Shown in pieces: positions 61,658 through 64,000 of a stretch of DNA of 64,000 bases; position 1 is the first letter of the stretch; every line of letters starts with the position of its first letter. Made by a program: the position numbers and the translations under genes. The stretch comes from Myxococcales bacterium (GTDB taxonomy: Bacteria > Myxococcota > Bradymonadia > UBA7976 > UBA1532): positions 50,359 to 114,358 of the forward strand of contig JACKDM010000009.1 of NCBI GenBank assembly GCA_020633515.1, in the 5' to 3' direction. Under the pieces are notes generated by a model. That model ran no database searches. It saw only the letters and a program-made list of their open reading frames with translations, and was not told the DNA's origin.

Positions 61658-61785
61658 GGCGCGAAATCGGGCCGTCATCAATTACCCGTCAATTGGACGG
61701 AGAAAAGGAAGAATCACCTGGAATCAGTAATTTGCGAGGCAAGCGGCGCCATCATCTCCTCACTGACCCAAGTTTGATCAATCAA
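61658..61785. other. A+T-richer gap between converging genes
   Basis: These 128 nt are visibly poorer in GC than the rest (ATCAATTACC, AATCAGTAATTTG, AAGTTTGATCAATCAATC). There is no gene and no clear terminator; CAATT-ACCCGTC-AATTG is a weak dyad. It could mark an insertion boundary of the AlbA_2 gene. Confidence 0.4.
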
Positions 61786-63255
61786 TCAGCGGGCCGCCCA
61801 CGCCGGCACGTATTTCATCAGCCGCTTCGCCGCGCTCGCATCGTACGGCTCGATGACGCCCGCTTCGACGGCTTCTCGAATGTAGCGCGAGACGGCGGCC
61901 TTGTTGTGCTCTTCGACGCCGAGGCGCTCGCGGAGGGATGCGTTGGTGAGATAGTCGCGCTGGACGTACTTCAGGCAGGCGTGGAGATAGCAGGCGCGCA
62001 CGCGGTCGTCCCGGTCCATCTCTCGCAACGGGCGGTGTGCGAAGAGCACGACGCGGGTGAAGCCCGGCGGCAGTTCGAAGAGCGGCGCGGGCAATTGGAA
62101 GGCTTCGACCTGGGCGACGACCTTGTCGATCCCGCTGCCGCGCTCCTCGCAGATGCCGAGGCGGCGCATGACCGATGCGAGACCTTCATTGCGCGACTTC
62201 GGCGGGCTGTCGAGGAAGCGCGCCGTCTCGACGAGCGGCTCGCCAGGGTTGGTGATCTCGACGCGGCCGTCGAACAATTCGACGGTGGGGCCGGCGCCCG
62301 TGACGGAAAAATCTTGATGAATCAACGCGTTGGCGACGAGTTCGCGCACGGCGAGCGCCGGGTACATCGGCACCGCGCGCCGCAGCGCCGGTCCGACGAC
62401 CTCGTTGGTGGGGAGCAGGCCGTTGATGAACGTCAGGAGGCCCTCGAAGCCGTTGGCATACCCTTTGGCGCCGAGCTGCTCGCGCCGGGTCTCGGTGCGG
62501 TCGCGCCCTCGATACTGGATGACGCGAATCGCCTTGCGGCGGAGCGTCGGGAAGTCATCGAGCCGGCGTGCGAAGAGGATGGCACCGAGGTGTGTGATGC
62601 TCCAGGCACCCGCCTCGTCGAGCGTGATGAGGCGCTCACGGCGGAGCGCGTCGAGGATGGCGGCGCGTCCGTCGGGGGTGGGGGCGTCCATGAGTTCGAA
62701 ATAGGTGGGATAGTCGAGACGGGAGAGGACGTCGGTGTCGCTGAGGCGATCGAGCGCGATGCCTTCTTCGAATGACTGTCGGTCGAAGGTCCTCCACAGC
62801 GCCCGCTCCTTCTCCGGGAACTCTTTGAGCTTCTTCTTGAGAGACCCGACGCGGATGTATTCGGTGCCGCTGAAGGCGACGGGGTGGCGGGTGGCGCGGT
62901 CGATCTCGAGGATGACGACCCGCTCGCCGTCGACGATGACGTCATCGAAGCGGAAGTCGATGCGCGGGCTGAGGAGCCTCAACAGCCAGCTCTCGAGCTC
63001 TTCGTTGCCCTTCGTGGCTGCCTTGGGATCGATCCGTGTCCCGACGATGGCATGGTCGCTGTCGCGGATGCCCCAGAGCAGGTAGCCCTTGCTCTTGCCG
63101 ACGAGGGCCGCGGCGTTGGCGAGCGCGGAGATGTACTCGCCGAGCTGCTGCGGATCGTCGTTGTTCTCCTTGAACTCGACCCACTCCGGCTCGCGGTCGA
63201 GGCGGGTGAGCTCGCGGACGAGCCCTCTGAGGTAGTCATCGCGGGCGGCGTTCAT
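61786..63255 (-). CDS. AlbA_2/Schlafen-like ATP-binding regulator (COG2865 type)
   Basis: 489 residues. The ATG at 63255 overlaps the glpQ stop (ATGA). N-terminal AlbA_2 (Schlafen AlbA) domain: EPEWVEFKENNDDPQQLGEYISALANAAALVGKSKGYLLWGIRDSDHAIVGT. A HATPase_c_4-like part follows: AVRELVANALIHQDFS, VELFDGRVEITNPGEPL, RNEGLASVMRRLGICEERGSGIDKVV. The C-terminus is a winged helix (YLTNASLRERLGVEEHNKAAVSRYIREAVEAGVIEPYD). Such proteins are treated as transcription regulators and are often in accessory or defence DNA; the target is unknown. Confidence 0.88.
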   Translation of the reverse strand: MNAARDDYLRGLVRELTRLDREPEWVEFKENNDDPQQLGEYISALANAAALVGKSKGYLLWGIRDSDHAIVGTRIDPKAATKGNEELESWLLRLLSPRIDFRFDDVIVDGERVVILEIDRATRHPVAFSGTEYIRVGSLKKKLKEFPEKERALWRTFDRQSFEEGIALDRLSDTDVLSRLDYPTYFELMDAPTPDGRAAILDALRRERLITLDEAGAWSITHLGAILFARRLDDFPTLRRKAIRVIQYRGRDRTETRREQLGAKGYANGFEGLLTFINGLLPTNEVVGPALRRAVPMYPALAVRELVANALIHQDFSVTGAGPTVELFDGRVEITNPGEPLVETARFLDSPPKSRNEGLASVMRRLGICEERGSGIDKVVAQVEAFQLPAPLFELPPGFTRVVLFAHRPLREMDRDDRVRACYLHACLKYVQRDYLTNASLRERLGVEEHNKAAVSRYIREAVEAGVIEPYDASAAKRLMKYVPAWAAR

Positions 63256-64000
63256 TCGCTTCCTCTTGGCTGAGAGCGTTCGGCTGCCTCGATGACCCGG
63301 CGGGCGCGGTCGGGGAAGTCGGTGAAGAGGCCGTCGACCTGGGCTTCGTCGACGAAGATCCGCACGAGGGCCTCGAAGTCCTTGGCGTAGGGCGGGCGCT
63401 GGCCGGGGTCGGCGCGGAAGGTGTAGGGGTGCACGACGAGGCCGGCGCGGTGGGCGTCTTGCACGAGCGCGGTGACGCGGTGGCCGTCTTCGCCGGCGGG
63501 CTGCACGACCATGGGGAGCCAGGGGCCGACGCCGTCGGCGTAGGCGGCGATGCGTTTCATGCCACCGGGTTGGAACATCCAGGCGGTGTCATAGGGGGTG
63601 AGGGTGCCATCGGCGGCGACGATCATGGTCTCGTGCCAGTCGGTGGGTGCCATGAGCTGCACGAGGCGGAGGTCGATGGCCATCGATGACATGGTGCGGC
63701 GCATGCGTTCGAGCTCGCGGGGGTCGAAGCATTGCACGAAGACGCGGTCGGTCTTCTTGCGGTAGCCATGGCGCTGGAGGGTGTCGAGCACGGCGCGGGC
63801 GATCTCCTTGCCGTGCTGGCGGTGGTACCAGGGGGCCTTGACCTCGGGGTAGAGGCCGATGGGGCGGCCGAGGGTGTGTTCGAGGCCTTGGATGAGCTCG
63901 ATCTCTTCGGCGAAGGTGTGGAGGGTGCAGCGGGCCGTGCCGGGGGGGAAGCGGCCGGGGTGTTTGGGTTGGCCGTCGGTGGTGCGCTCGGTGACGGTGA
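63252..64000 (-). CDS. glpQ: glycerophosphodiester phosphodiesterase, 5' end beyond the window
   Basis: The C-terminal 248 or so residues are present; the N-terminus and signal peptide lie beyond 64000. GDPD-family GlpQ-type motifs: TLHTFAEEIELIQGLEHTLGRPIGLYPEVKAPWYHRQHGKEIARAVLDTLQ (read at 63780-63950), VFVQCFDPRELERM, GLVVHPYTFRAD and QVDGLFTDFPDRA. It hydrolyses glycerophosphodiesters to glycerol-3-phosphate and alcohols, usually in the periplasm. The ORF can look as if it starts at 63791 (GTG), but the family alignment continues to the window edge. Overlaps the AlbA_2 gene by 4 nt. Confidence 0.9.
   Translation of the reverse strand, partial: TVTERTTDGQPKHPGRFPPGTARCTLHTFAEEIELIQGLEHTLGRPIGLYPEVKAPWYHRQHGKEIARAVLDTLQRHGYRKKTDRVFVQCFDPRELERMRRTMSSMAIDLRLVQLMAPTDWHETMIVAADGTLTPYDTAWMFQPGGMKRIAAYADGVGPWLPMVVQPAGEDGHRVTALVQDAHRAGLVVHPYTFRADPGQRPPYAKDFEALVRIFVDEAQVDGLFTDFPDRARRVIEAAERSQPRGSE

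Overview
The window is about 64 kb of very GC-rich DNA, densely coded on both strands. It most likely comes from a myxobacterium-like member of the Myxococcota. This rests on a C-terminal MYXO-CTERM-type sorting tail on a DUF2330 protein (50400-52103), tandem DUF3160 lipoproteins, giant Ser/Thr kinase-ATPase-TPR proteins, formylglycine-enzyme-like (SUMF1-fold) secreted proteins with MopE-like metal-binding repeats, and many lipoproteins with Asp/Ala/Pro-rich linkers. There is no rRNA, tRNA, CRISPR array or insertion sequence that I can recognise. The window reads as chromosome with a few accessory pieces.

Layout. 1-6750: two tandem DUF3160 lipoproteins, serS, and a four-PAS hybrid histidine kinase. 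6764-9357: a GH114-type lipoprotein and a two-gene unit (AAA/OLD-like ATPase plus a TOPRIM-like DUF4276-type protein) with its own promoter, resembling nuclease-ATPase defence pairs. 9410-21334: two translationally coupled kinase-ATPase-TPR giants, an outer-membrane barrel, and a DUF3857/transglutaminase lipoprotein. 21499-30119: small enzymes (SDR, DUF4180, GNAT, Ntn-hydrolase, alpha/beta hydrolase) among secreted proteins of unknown role. 30209-33557: housekeeping operon ndk-rlmN-mtnP-pfkB-type kinase, with a promoter and a good intrinsic terminator. 33687-36517: a four-gene operon beginning with a lipoprotein that carries a von Hippel-Lindau (VHL) beta domain, followed by a small Cys-rich lipoprotein, a barrel protein and a HAD phosphatase. 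36626-41762: seven-heme cytochrome/TPR lipoprotein, membrane histidine kinase, Rcp1-like response regulator and TetR regulator in one overlapping operon. 41972-45230: lon and a DUF1223 protein. 45211-48387: a 1058-residue DUF4157 (HELGH) protein of the kind linked to contractile injection systems and polymorphic toxins. 48714-55167: a di-heme peroxidase with an in-frame stop, DUF2835, DUF2330, pbpC and a YARHG protein. 55579-58683: an FGE-like lipoprotein and an SGNH-like lipoprotein with broken frames. 58750-61657: VOC protein, ligase-associated exonuclease and ATP-dependent DNA ligase, all overlapping. 61786-64000: an AlbA_2/ATP-binding regulator coupled to a truncated glpQ.

General signals. 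Operons are held together by 1-8 nt overlaps (TGATG, ATGA, GTGA). Several genes lack a Shine-Dalgarno and have a sigma70-like -10 only 6-7 nt before the ATG, which suggests leaderless mRNAs. Three or four genes are broken by indels, most of them at C runs, which look like assembly errors. A 7-mer ATGGCAT/ATGCCAT is strikingly frequent. Family names come from recognition of motifs by eye; no database search was run.
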